Of a stretch of 64,000 nt of DNA, positions 1-8,732 are shown one piece after another. The position numbers were made by a program, and so were the translations under genes. How positions within the stretch are numbered: the stretch's first letter is position 1; every line of letters begins with the position of its first letter. The stretch lies in the NCBI RefSeq assembly GCF_000473265.1, contig NZ_KI421511.1, forward strand, positions 795,731 to 859,730, written 5' to 3'. The notes below the pieces were generated by a model. The model searched no databases, was not told where the DNA came from, and was given only the letters and a program-made list of their open reading frames with translations. The DNA is from Amycolatopsis thermoflava N1165. GTDB taxonomy: Bacteria > Actinomycetota > Actinomycetes > Mycobacteriales > Pseudonocardiaceae.

Positions 1-490
1 TGGAGGACTACAAGCTGCGGTGATCAAAGTCGGTTTCTCGGTTGCTGATGGCAATATCCAGGGCGTTCGCGACGAGTTTGTGTTCTGGGGTGCTGTCAAT
101 GGACCAGTCCACAGTTCTGAGGCTTACACCAAGAAAACCGCTCTGCGGCTGACCATGATGCCCAGGCACGGCCGCAGCCCCGTCCGTACCCGGGGTGCAC
201 CCGCCAATCGTAGAACCCATAGTGACTTCCAGCAGCTGGCAGGCCAGTTTTCACCGACAGTCCCCGCTCCGCGAGGCTTGGGACCTCCAGCCCGGTCTCC
301 AGTTGGCGGATCCGCCGCTTCACCGCTGCCAGCTCCGCGTGCTCGGTGCTGACTCAGGTGTGCAAACACGACTCCCTGATCCTGAGCTCCCGCGTGGCCT
401 CTCGCACTGGCTTGCCCACTCGAACCGGTGCGACAGCGCGAGCGGGAACTCGGGAGGATACGCCTTCGGCAGCCTTCCAGATGACAAGCC
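1..490 (-). mobile_element. Decayed IS3-family transposase remnant
   Basis: On the minus strand, scattered frames keep IS3-family signatures. About 240-480 carries an OrfA-like piece beginning YPPEF, followed in another frame by VGKPVREATREL and RESCLHT, then the coiled-coil KRRIRQLET. About 20-110 carries an OrfB piece, DWSIDSTPEHKLVANALDIA, which is the block after the second catalytic region of IS3 integrases. In-frame stops and frame changes separate the pieces, so nothing is functional. The element continues off the left edge. It is one of several dead mobile elements in the first 3.4 kb. The family call rests on these short matches by eye. Confidence 0.6.
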
Positions 491-609
491 GCGGGCTCTG
501 GGCGTCGGCGGCATTCGGTTAGGCGGCGGCCCGGTCCCCAACCGCGGTACGCGGCCGGGGGCCGGGTGCGGCTGCAGTCGCGCAAGCCGCTCGGGAAGTG
601 CCTCGGGCG

Positions 610-1500
610 TCATCGCTGCACGGCGAAGGCCAGCAGTTCGTTGACTTCGTCGCAGGGGGCGATGATGTCCTCAACAATCGCCGTCGCCTCGGCAGTGCCG
701 TGCGCGACGTGGACGGCGGGTCGGCCGATGAGGTCGGCGGGCCAGCGGTTCGCCTGCACGACGAGATCGGTCAGGATCGCCGTCCGACCGTGCGCGACGG
801 CTTGCCGGGCGTGGATCCGCGCACCTCTGTGCACTCCCGCCGCCACAACTCTGGTTGCGCGCCCGTACCCGGACATCACGGCGTTGCGCATCGGGAAGCT
901 GTGCTTGCGAGGTGGGGCATCCGACCAGAACTGCGACAGCACAAGCCCGGTTTGGGCGATGCGGGACTGCAGGTCCCGGTCCTCCGGCGGACAGGACCTG
1001 AGGATGCCGGTGCCGCTGACCGCGACTGTGTCCGGGAGCATCGAGCGCCTGGGGGTGCGCTGCGGTGTCGATGCCCCTCGCCAGGCCGGAGATCACCGTG
1101 ATGCCGCAATCGATCAGTCGTTGAGCAAATCGCACGTGCGATGCCCAGGCCGCGGCCTGAGGCCTGACGCGAGCCGATCACCGATCTGCCGATCTCGCCG
1201 GGTACGAGGCTGCCAAGGTGGAAGAGCACCGCTGGGATCTCGCGGATCTCCCGTGGCTGGGCGGAATATTCCGTGTCGAGGAAGGTCAGGAACCCAACTT
1301 CGACTCTCGCCACGCGGCGAGGTCCTGCCTGGCTGGTCAGCCGGTTCCGGCAGTGCGAACGGGTGGCCGGGTTGTGCTCGTGCCACACCGCTGGAGCGCT
1401 CCCGCGGACGCTGACCTCCTCGGTGATGTCGCGCCAGATCATCTAGGCCGAGCGGCACAGCAGCGCGACCAGCGCAGCACGCTCTGCCTCGCCCCATTCT
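610..1500 (-). pseudogene. dprA: DprA/Smf DNA-processing protein, broken
   Basis: Three overlapping minus-strand frames together spell a DprA protein. One (about 1442 down to 1140) carries IPAVLFHLGSLVP and VIGSRQASGRGLGIA. The next continues with RFAQRLIDCGITVISGLARG and IDTAAH, the Rossmann-fold DNA-binding core. A third carries LSQF, KHSFPMRNAVMSGYGRATRVV and a normal C-terminus ending near 610. At least two frameshifts and one amber codon (near 1439) break it. DprA normally loads RecA on incoming single-stranded DNA; actinomycete genomes often carry extra copies on mobile or defence-rich segments. This copy cannot make a full protein, and its neighbours are all remnants. Confidence 0.75.
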
Positions 1501-1829
1501 CCCGGCACGGCAGACAGCGTAAAGCCCCGATCGGCACGCCGTGCTGCCCGTGCCGCGAGCAGAGCATCGCCGCTGCATCAGGTCGGCGGCCGTTGGCTGC
1601 TGTCTCCCCCTCGGCCGCTGCATCCGTGAGAGGAGCACTGAAACCATCATGTCCCACTGGCTGTTCGAGCCTGGAAACGTCGGCCATTTCGCCACGTCCA
1701 GCGATCTCGACGACGAGCTGCTGGAACCGACGCCGCTGTACGAGGCGGTCGTCGACGCCGTGACCACACCCGCGATGCCCGAAGCCCATCCGCCTCTCGT
1801 CGCACCCGAACCTCCGTCGTTCCCCCCAT

Positions 1830-2422
1830 CCGCCCGCGCGGCTGCGCCGGTCGAGTTCCAGGCCGAACAGACCCAATGCGATCTTCGACTGGCTGTAGGC
1901 GCGCGTCCCGTCGTAGGTGCGTTCCCAGTTCAGGTCGGCCCAGTTGATCGAGCCTTGGTTCGCGGCGACGCTCAGTTGCGAGGTCATCCGCGCGCGACCG
2001 GCCCGCAGGAGCGGCATCAGGTGCGCGACGAGCGCGAAGTGACCCAGGTGGTTCGTGCCGAACTGCAGTTCGAACCCGTCGGCCGTGGTTTGCCGGTCCG
2101 GTGGGGTCATGACACCCGCGTTGTTGATCAGGAGATGAATCGGCCGCCCTTCTTCGCGCAACGTGTCACCGAGTGCGGCAACGGAATTGAGCGACGACAG
2201 GTCGAGCTCTCGCAGCGAAACCTTCGCAGCGGGCACAGAATCCCGGATCATGGTGATCGCTGTTTCCCCCTTGCGTGGGTTGCGCACGGGCATGATCACT
2301 TCTGCTCCTGCCTACGCGAGGCGTGCGGCCATACCCAAGCCCATGCCGTCGCTCGCCCCGGTGACGACGGCGAGCTTTCCTGACAGGTCCGGGATAATGA
2401 TGTCGATGGGTGCGCGTGACAT
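1830..2422 (-). pseudogene. Short-chain dehydrogenase/reductase with amber stop, truncated
   Basis: The start at 2422 has a GAGGAG ribosome site, then a normal SDR N-terminus with the cofactor motif VVTGASDGMGLGMAARLA. The next codon is an in-frame TAG (2312-2314), after which the same frame continues with [12 protein letters not shown] and the SDR core: [20 protein letters not shown] and the catalytic AYSQSKIA (Y-x-x-x-K). Past about 1840 the frame no longer looks like an SDR. Family members run about 300 residues, so roughly the last third is missing. The stop could be a recent mutation, since the codons around it are intact. It most resembles the oxidoreductase group that acts on small lipophilic alcohols, but no substrate can be assigned. 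Confidence 0.75.
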
Positions 2423-2630
2423 GGTCGGCTCCTCGATGTCGGGTTCTCGGTTCCACTGTCGCGGAAGCGGACCGCGTTATTCAGGGCCTGACGATCCACC
2501 TCTAACCGCAGGGTTCTCTGCCGCCGCAGCTCCGATCAGCCGCCGTGAGGTCCACAATGGCCGGCACCTCCGCGGCTTCATGATGGGATCGACAGGCCGT
2601 GGCTGTGGGCCCGGGAGGTGGCTTGAATGA

Positions 2631-2837
2631 CGTGATGTCCACTTCGGTGTCTTCACCTCGCCCGACGCGACCCCGGACACGCAGGACAACGTCCGCAACC
2701 TCTGGCCCGGACTTTGGCGCTACGTCGGCGAAGACCAGCGCAACGGTTGCGGGTTCAAGCTTGGGCGGTTCCGTGCCGACGGTGATACTGACCGCGCGCA
2801 ACGGGCTCGGGACCTGCTCCACTGCAACGGCACTTGA
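2631..2837 (+). other. Unrecognised coding fragment
   Basis: A 68-codon reading frame follows an in-frame TGA (2628-2630) and ends at TGA 2835-2837. It reads DVHFGVFTSPDATPD, later VRNLWPGLWRYVGED and RARDLLHC. The codon usage looks like real actinomycete coding sequence, but there is no start codon or ribosome site. I do not recognise the family. It abuts the IS701 remnant and is probably the 3' end of a lost gene. Confidence 0.3.
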
Positions 2838-2849
2838 TTGTGGTGTGGT

Positions 2850-3230
2850 GGATCGTCGTCCGTGGTGGTCGATGAGCGGATCGCGGGCCGGTTCGCTCGG
2901 TCGGAACCGCGGGGGCGGGCGTGGGAGTATGTGTCCGGGCTGGTGACGGGCTGGAGCGGAAGAACGGCTGGACGTGGGCCGAGCAGGCCGGGGAGGTGTC
3001 CCCTCACGCTGTCCATGCCCGCCCGCGCCTGGCTCGCCGTGTCCCGATCCCTTGCCGCGAAAGGGGAACCAGCGCCAACAGGGCGAGTGTGGTGAGCAGG
3101 CTCCGGATCTCCGGTGACGCGAAGTCGATCATGCCTGGTTCAGTGTGTCGTCAACAGCTCCGACCACATCTGGTCCTGGTTGCGCTACGCCGCGGCCACC
3201 CACTCGCCTAACTGCCGTAGCAGCGTTTTT
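2850..3230 (+). mobile_element. IS701-type transposase remnant
   Basis: Plus-strand pieces resemble IS701-family transposases. VVDERIAGRFARSEPRGRA and WEYVSGL lie in one frame, LERKNGWTWAEQAGEVSP in the next, and a C-terminal-like SSDHIWSWLR near 3150-3190. The intact family is about 400 residues, so most of the middle is deleted and the ends are joined out of frame. No terminal repeats are visible. It marks past transposition next to the 2-oxoacid oxidoreductase gene. Confidence 0.6.
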
Positions 3231-3238
3231 CCGAGACG

Positions 3239-3390
3239 GATTGGGTGGCGGCGCTACTACGGGCGATCTCGTTGGTCGGGCCGAAGGGGCTGGTCACGGA
3301 GCGCCGGGCGGCGCTGCGCGAGGCCGGGGTCACCACCCTCCAGGTGACGTTCCTCGAACCCGGCCCCGCGCGCCGCGTCGGGGTAGTGAG
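3239..3390 (+). pseudogene. C-terminal scrap of an LLM-class oxidoreductase
   Basis: The frame reads LLRAISLVGPKGLVTERRAA followed by LREAGVTTLQVTFLE. This matches the end of luciferase-like, F420-type flavin oxidoreductases, where a loop of the form VGP(P/K)G precedes a helix and the AGVTTL strand. No start and no upstream body remain. It converges on the end of the large oxidoreductase at 3399. Assignment is by motif resemblance only. Confidence 0.5.
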
Positions 3391-3398
3391 CGGCTGCC

Positions 3399-6300
3399 TC
3401 AGCTTGCCGAACCGAGGCGTGCGAGCGCCGCGGCGACCGTCTCGTGGAACCGGTCGACGTTGCGAAGTTTCACGTGCTCGTAGCCGCGTACCTCGAAGGC
3501 GGCATCGAGCACGGTCCGTACGTCGTCGGTGTTGTCGGCGGTCACCGTCGTGATCGCGGCCGACGCGGCTGCGCGGTATTCCTGGATCAGGGAGCGCTCT
3601 ATCCGGCGAACTTTCGCATAGCCGAACAGGTCGAGGCGGGTGCCGCGCACCCGCTTCAGGTGGGCGAGGACGAACAGCGCGGGTAGGAACCACGGGCCGA
3701 GCCGGATCTTGTGTTTGAGTCCGAGCGCACGCAGCAGCGGTGGGTGCAGCATGATGCTCGCCTTGGCGTTCGGCCCGAACTCACGTCGTATCCGTTCGCG
3801 CTCGGACGGCAGCAGATGCAGTCGTGCCACCTCGTACTCGTCCTTGTACGCCATCAGGTGGTGCAGGCCGCGAGCGTAGGCGGCGGTGAGGTCACTGGCA
3901 TCCGCGCCGGGAGTTCGCGTCTCCGCCCGGTTGAACTCGGCGACCGAGTCGACGAACGATTGGGCGTACGAGGTGCTCTGATAGTCGACGAGGTCGTCGG
4001 CGAGACGGGCGACCACTTCGCGCACAGCATCGCTGATGTTCGCGTCGGCGATCATCTTTCGCGATGCATCGCGCACTGGGATCGGATCGGTGGGCCTGAG
4101 ACCGGCTGCTTCCAGCACTGTGTGTTCGTCGATGACGAGGGCGCGGCCCCAGTTGAACGCGGCAGCGTTGTTGGATGCGCCGGTCCCGTTCATCTCGATG
4201 GCCTTCATGATCGATTGTTCGCTGACCGGGAGGCAGCCGTGCTGGTAGGCGGCGCCGAGGAGGACGAGGTTGGCGGGCATGTGGTCGCCGAACAGAGCCT
4301 CGGAGAGGTGCAATGCGTCAACGTAGACGTTAGCGTCGCCGAGGGTGCCGGCGTCGACCGTCGCGCGTACGTCCTCCCTGCGGAGCGGGGGAGTGGCGGT
4401 GTCGACCGCCATTGAGGCTGTGGTCAGCGCGCCGGTGTTGACCACCGCGATCGTGCGGGCCGGTGAGCAGGTCTCGAGTGTCGTCGGTGAGGCGGCGCCG
4501 ATCGGGTCGAGCCCGAGCAGCACCGCGACGGACCCGCTCGAAGCGCGTACGCCGGCGTCGATGGGCTGATGGGCGATCCGGACGTCGGAGACGACGGGGC
4601 CGCCCTTCTGTGCCAGCCCGGTCTGGTCGAGGCCAGCCGCGTATCTGCCGTCGAGCATGGCGGCCATTTGCACGATCGCGGAGGTCGTCACCACGCCGGT
4701 TCCGCCCACGCCAGGCATCCGGATGAGGAAGTCGGAAGTGTCGAAACGTGGCTGGGGAGATGTCAGGGTCACCGGCAGCTTCGGCGGTTTGCGTTTCACC
4801 GGCTTGTCCGGAACGTCGACCATCACGAACGAGGGGCAGTCGCCGTGCAGGCAGGACATGTCCGAGTTGCACGACGCCTGGTGGATCTGTGTCTTGCGAC
4901 CGAACTCCGTCTCCACGGGAGCGACGGACAAGCAGGACGATTTCTCACCGCAATCGCCGCAGCCTTCGCAGACGCGCTCGTTGATCCATACGCGTTCGGT
5001 GACGATGGGCAGTAGATCGCGCTTGCGCATTCGTCGTTCCTCGGTGGCGCAGCGGTCGTCGTGGATGATGACGGTGACGCCGTCGACTTTTGCCAGGTCG
5101 GCCGCGACCTCGTCGAAGTCGTCCCGGTGCCGCACTGTCGTGTTCGGGCCGAGTGAGGACCGCGCGTAGCCGCGCGGTTCGGGGGTGGTGATGACGACAC
5201 GCTGCACGCCTTCGAGTTCCAGCCAGCGTGCCAGGTCCGGGACGCTGAGCCTGCCGCTCGCGCTCTGGCCGCCGGTCATGGCAACGGCGTCGTTGTACAG
5301 AACCTTGAACGTCATCGTCACGCCGGCCGCGACGGCGGCCCGGACTGCGAGCGATCCCGAATGGTGGAAGGTTCCGTCGCCGATGTTCTGCGAGAAGTGC
5401 CGGTCGGTGGTGAACGGCGCGATGCCGAACCAGTGGGCGCCCTCACCGCCCATCTGGGGTGCGCCGAGGATGTTCCCACGCGCTTGGGCGGGATCGACCA
5501 TCACCAATGCGTGGCAGCCGATACCGGCACCGACAAGTTCGTCGGACCCGGCCTTCGTCGAGATGTTGTGCGGGCAGCCGGAGCAGAAGAACGCGGTGCG
5601 AGCGGGCAGAACCGTCAGCGGTACCGGCAGCGCCCGCCGATCGGGCGTCACCGCGGGTGTGGCCGGGGCGGGGATGAGCTCTCCGGGCAGAACTCTGTGC
5701 AGGGCCTTCTTGATGTCGTCGGCGGTGAGCGCCCCGAACGCGTCCAGCAGCAACTCACCATCGGCATCGGCCTTGCCGAGGATGACCGGCGCGTCTACGG
5801 CGCCATAGAGCAGTTCCTTCAGCTGGGTCTCGACGAACGGGGTCTTGTCTTCGATCACGAACACGCGCTGGGCATCCGCGAACAGCTGCTCGGCGTCGTG
5901 CGCGGTGAGGGGCCACGGCATCCGCAGTTGAACCAGGCGGACGTTCGCGGCAGCCAGGTCATCGAGGGAGGCGTCGAGTTCGATGAGGGCGCGACGCAGC
6001 GTGGAGTACGCGCCTCCAGCGGACACGATGACCAGTTCGGGGTTCTGGACGTCGTTGACGGCGCGGTTCAGTCCCACGTTCCGGCTGTAGGCCGCCACCT
6101 TCGCCCAGCGGGTGGTGACCAGGTCGGCTTCGGCCTTGACCGAGTTCGTGGCGAGCAGGACAGGTGACTTGCCGCGGGAGGCGGTGGGGGCGGGCGGGAC
6201 GGCGTCGAACGTGTCCTTGAACGTGGTGACCGCGGAGGAGTCGGCCAGGTCGGACACCACCTTGAGGGCCGTCCAGAGCCCGGTGGTTCGTGACATCGCG

Positions 6301-6869
6301 ACCGCGTGCAGGCCGAGTTCCACGATCTCGGCCAGGTTGGACGGCGCGAACAACGGCATCATCAGGCTTCGGCAGATCGATTCGGATGCGCCGGGGATCG
6401 TGGACGATTTCGACATCGGGTCGTCACCGACCAGTGCGACTGCCCCACCGAGGTGGCTGGTTCCGGCGGTGTTGGCGTGTCGGATCGCGTCGGTCGCCCG
6501 GTCCAGACCGGGCGTCTTGCCGTACCAGAAGCCGGTGACGCCGTCGACACGCCGCCCTGGTGTCTGTTCGATGAGTTGTGTCCCCGCGACCGCGGTCGCG
6601 GCCAACTCCTCGTTGACCGCGGGCTGGAACACGAAGTCGTCGTCGAAGTGCTTCTTGCTGCGTGCGATTTCGAGGTCGAGCCCGCCTAGAGGTGAACCGG
6701 GGTAGCCGCTGACGTACATGCCGGTACGCAAGCCACGGGAACGGTCGAGCCGTCGCTGAGTGAGCAGCATCCGTACAAGCGCTTGCGTCCCGTTGAGAAT
6801 GACATCGCCCTCGTCGACCTCGTACCGGTCGCTGAGAGTGACATTCGTTCGGCTCAAGGCTTGGGTCAT
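3399..6869 (-). CDS. Fused indolepyruvate:ferredoxin oxidoreductase family protein
   Basis: This large single-chain 2-oxoacid:ferredoxin oxidoreductase is about 1,156 residues from the ATG at 6869. An upstream in-frame ATG at 6962 would add 31 unconserved residues. The N-terminal half holds the thiamine-pyrophosphate domains with GYPGSPLGGLD and CSGCPHN. The middle has a ferredoxin-like iron-sulfur motif, CEGCGDCGEKSSC. The C-terminal half starts with the IorB-like gamma domain, FLIRMPGVGGTGVVTT and LDQTGLAQKGGPV. Such enzymes oxidatively decarboxylate aryl- or branched-chain 2-oxo acids to acyl-CoA and reduce ferredoxin in the cytoplasm. It diverges from the ABC transporter operon at 7182 across a 312-bp control region, so it may handle a 2-oxo acid made by that pathway; this is an inference. 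The substrate cannot be read from sequence. Confidence 0.88.
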   Translation of the reverse strand: MTQALSRTNVTLSDRYEVDEGDVILNGTQALVRMLLTQRRLDRSRGLRTGMYVSGYPGSPLGGLDLEIARSKKHFDDDFVFQPAVNEELAATAVAGTQLIEQTPGRRVDGVTGFWYGKTPGLDRATDAIRHANTAGTSHLGGAVALVGDDPMSKSSTIPGASESICRSLMMPLFAPSNLAEIVELGLHAVAMSRTTGLWTALKVVSDLADSSAVTTFKDTFDAVPPAPTASRGKSPVLLATNSVKAEADLVTTRWAKVAAYSRNVGLNRAVNDVQNPELVIVSAGGAYSTLRRALIELDASLDDLAAANVRLVQLRMPWPLTAHDAEQLFADAQRVFVIEDKTPFVETQLKELLYGAVDAPVILGKADADGELLLDAFGALTADDIKKALHRVLPGELIPAPATPAVTPDRRALPVPLTVLPARTAFFCSGCPHNISTKAGSDELVGAGIGCHALVMVDPAQARGNILGAPQMGGEGAHWFGIAPFTTDRHFSQNIGDGTFHHSGSLAVRAAVAAGVTMTFKVLYNDAVAMTGGQSASGRLSVPDLARWLELEGVQRVVITTPEPRGYARSSLGPNTTVRHRDDFDEVAADLAKVDGVTVIIHDDRCATEERRMRKRDLLPIVTERVWINERVCEGCGDCGEKSSCLSVAPVETEFGRKTQIHQASCNSDMSCLHGDCPSFVMVDVPDKPVKRKPPKLPVTLTSPQPRFDTSDFLIRMPGVGGTGVVTTSAIVQMAAMLDGRYAAGLDQTGLAQKGGPVVSDVRIAHQPIDAGVRASSGSVAVLLGLDPIGAASPTTLETCSPARTIAVVNTGALTTASMAVDTATPPLRREDVRATVDAGTLGDANVYVDALHLSEALFGDHMPANLVLLGAAYQHGCLPVSEQSIMKAIEMNGTGASNNAAAFNWGRALVIDEHTVLEAAGLRPTDPIPVRDASRKMIADANISDAVREVVARLADDLVDYQSTSYAQSFVDSVAEFNRAETRTPGADASDLTAAYARGLHHLMAYKDEYEVARLHLLPSERERIRREFGPNAKASIMLHPPLLRALGLKHKIRLGPWFLPALFVLAHLKRVRGTRLDLFGYAKVRRIERSLIQEYRAAASAAITTVTADNTDDVRTVLDAAFEVRGYEHVKLRNVDRFHETVAAALARLGSAS

Positions 6870-6963
6870 CGATCTTGGTCCGTTCGTCCGCTGGACACGT
6901 GCACCGCACATGCAACGGGGCGCCTTCGAGCACGGCAACAACCAACTGACATGGTCGGGCATC

Positions 6964-6982
6964 GACGCAGGAAATCTGCGTC
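6964..6982. promoter_or_regulatory. 7-5-7 inverted repeat in divergent control region
   Basis: GACGCAG and CTGCGTC form a perfect 7-bp inverted repeat around a 5-bp spacer. It lies about 95 bp upstream of the oxidoreductase start (6869) and about 200 bp upstream of the transporter start (7182). Its size fits a dimeric regulator operator. No cognate protein is identified; the Lrp and LysR proteins further along are candidates. Confidence 0.4.
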
Positions 6983-7059
6983 ATGCAGCGCCTTCACGCA
7001 GCGTGTATGCGTCGACTGCGCCCCGGCGTTGTGGGTGCCGGCCATGGATCAGGTACGTC

Positions 7060-7094
7060 GAAAGTATCGACAGCTACCGATACGGATATTGGAC
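7060..7094 (+). promoter_or_regulatory. Conserved promoter element, copy 1 (transporter operon)
   Basis: GAAAGTATCG, then 17 bp, then TATTGGAC. Exactly the same two blocks at the same spacing occur at 16767-16801, ahead of the RraA operon. In this copy the left block belongs to a perfect inverted repeat, GTATCG-N8-CGATAC (7064-7083), of the size bound by LysR-type regulators. TTGGAC could serve as a -35 box. The operon start codon is at 7182. The most plausible regulators are the LysR or Lrp proteins encoded at 15042-16471. Confidence 0.6.
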
Positions 7095-7181
7095 CGTGAG
7101 GCCGGTCACTACTTAGTGTCTGCCTACCAGCGCATGCCGCCTCGACGACGAGTACTCAACGACGAGTAAGGGAGTATCCCC

Positions 7182-8732
7182 GTGACCGCTGCCGCCACGC
7201 AGGCTTCCCCCGCGCCCGACCACGTGGACGCGCTCGTCCAGCTTTCCGACATCACTGTCCGGTTCGCCGGCATCACGGCGCTGGACGGGGTCGACTTCGA
7301 CCTCGGCGTCGGTGAGGTGCGCGCCCTTCTCGGTGAGAACGGTGCAGGTAAAAGCACCCTGGGCAAGGTACTGGCCGGTGCGATCCGGCCCAGCAGCGGC
7401 AAGGTCTCGGTCGCGGGCGAGGAACTCGACTTCACACCGATGACCGCGATCCGGGCGGGCGTACGCATCATCTCCCAGGAGATGTCCCTGTATCCGCCGC
7501 TGACGGTCGCCGAGAATCTCGTCACCGGCGGATTCGGGCACTCCGAACGCATCGTCCGGTGGCGACGTGCCCGCACCATCGCGCAGGAACACCTGGACCG
7601 GCTGGGGCTTTCCATCGACGCTCGCGCCAAGATCGCCGATCTGTCGATCGCCGAACAGCAGATGATCGAGATCGCTCGTGCCCTGTTCTCGGGCGGGCGG
7701 ATCGTTGTCCTCGATGAACCGACCTCAGCCCTCGGCGTAGCCGAGGCCGACCGCCTGTTCGACTTCGTGTCGCGAATGTGCGACGACGGCACCTCCTTCG
7801 TGCTGATCACGCACTTCCTCGACGACGTCATGGCCCACAGCCATACGGCGACCGTCCTACGCAACGGCAAGGTCGCGGGCCATCGCATCACGGCCGAGAC
7901 GACCAAGGAGAGTCTCGTCCAGCTCATGGTCGGGGACAGTCGACGACGATCAACCACCACCGGAGCCGAATGTCGGCTCAAGCCCGTCCCCGCCGGCCGC
8001 CCGTATCTGACGATCACGAACTGCGGCGCCCTTCCCCGAGTGAAGGACATGAGCCTCGAAGTTCACCCCGGCGAAGTCGTCGGTCTGTTCGGAGACATGG
8101 GCTCCGGCAGCGTCGAGCTCGCCGAGATCGCGTTCGGAATCCGTAACCACCGAACCGGAGCCGTCTTCGTGGCCGGCCAGGCGGTGCGATCCGCCGAGCA
8201 TTCCGTCCGGCACCTCGGTTCGGCCTACATCCCCCAGGACCGGCGCGACGCGCTGGCGCTGGGCCAGTCGGCCGCCGCGAACGTGACCCTCGCCCAACTG
8301 CACAACCTCGTGGGCCTGCGGCTGTCCAAGAGCCGGGAGACGTCGATCACGAACGACCAGATCGCCCAGCTGTCGGTGAAGAGTTGCCGCCCGAAGACGC
8401 TGCCCGGCACCCTGTCCGGCGGCAACCAGCAGAAGCTGCTGTTCGCCCGCTGCCTGGTGCGAGCACCGCGGCTGATGATCCTCGTCGAACCGACCCGCGG
8501 CATGGACGTCGGCGCCAAGGACGAGGTCGCCCGTCTCATTCGACAGACCGCAGACACCTCTGGCACAGCGATCCTCGTCGTGTCCGCTGAACCCGAGAGC
8601 GTCCTGGCTGTAGCCGACCGTGTCTACGTCGCCCAACAAGGGCGCATCCGTGCCCATCTTCACGACATGTCAGCCAGCAGCTCGGCGCTCATGAGCGCGG
8701 CGCACCTCGGCGAAACGGAGATCACCGCGTGA
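7182..8732 (+). CDS. CUT2-type (RbsA-like) ABC transporter ATPase
   Basis: This 516-residue ATPase has two nucleotide-binding domains, as in ribose/autoinducer-2-type (CUT2) importers. The first has a good Walker A (GENGAGKST) and LSIAEQQMIEIARAL. The second has the degenerate Walker A typical of the family (GDMGSGS) with the LSGGNQQKLLFAR signature. It starts with GTG behind a GGGAG ribosome site and its stop overlaps the permease start by 4 nt. With the permease at 8729 and the lipoprotein at 13903 it makes a complete importer, although the binding protein is separated by six enzyme genes. CUT2 systems import sugars, polyols and similar small molecules. The mix of enzymes here does not look like simple sugar catabolism, so the substrate is open. 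Confidence 0.9.
   Translation: MTAAATQASPAPDHVDALVQLSDITVRFAGITALDGVDFDLGVGEVRALLGENGAGKSTLGKVLAGAIRPSSGKVSVAGEELDFTPMTAIRAGVRIISQEMSLYPPLTVAENLVTGGFGHSERIVRWRRARTIAQEHLDRLGLSIDARAKIADLSIAEQQMIEIARALFSGGRIVVLDEPTSALGVAEADRLFDFVSRMCDDGTSFVLITHFLDDVMAHSHTATVLRNGKVAGHRITAETTKESLVQLMVGDSRRRSTTTGAECRLKPVPAGRPYLTITNCGALPRVKDMSLEVHPGEVVGLFGDMGSGSVELAEIAFGIRNHRTGAVFVAGQAVRSAEHSVRHLGSAYIPQDRRDALALGQSAAANVTLAQLHNLVGLRLSKSRETSITNDQIAQLSVKSCRPKTLPGTLSGGNQQKLLFARCLVRAPRLMILVEPTRGMDVGAKDEVARLIRQTADTSGTAILVVSAEPESVLAVADRVYVAQQGRIRAHLHDMSASSSALMSAAHLGETEITA

Noticed and set aside
1650-1840. Plus-strand frame beginning [20 protein letters not shown] with a GAGAGGAG-like site, considered as a small peptide gene
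   Set aside because: It runs straight into sequence antisense to the SDR pseudogene, has no family match and no independent stop near a plausible end. It may be a gene scrap but cannot be supported.
6870-7160. Plus-strand frames over the divergent control region upstream of 7182
   Set aside because: No ribosome site or domain. The stretch holds inverted repeats and the conserved promoter blocks, so it is regulatory.
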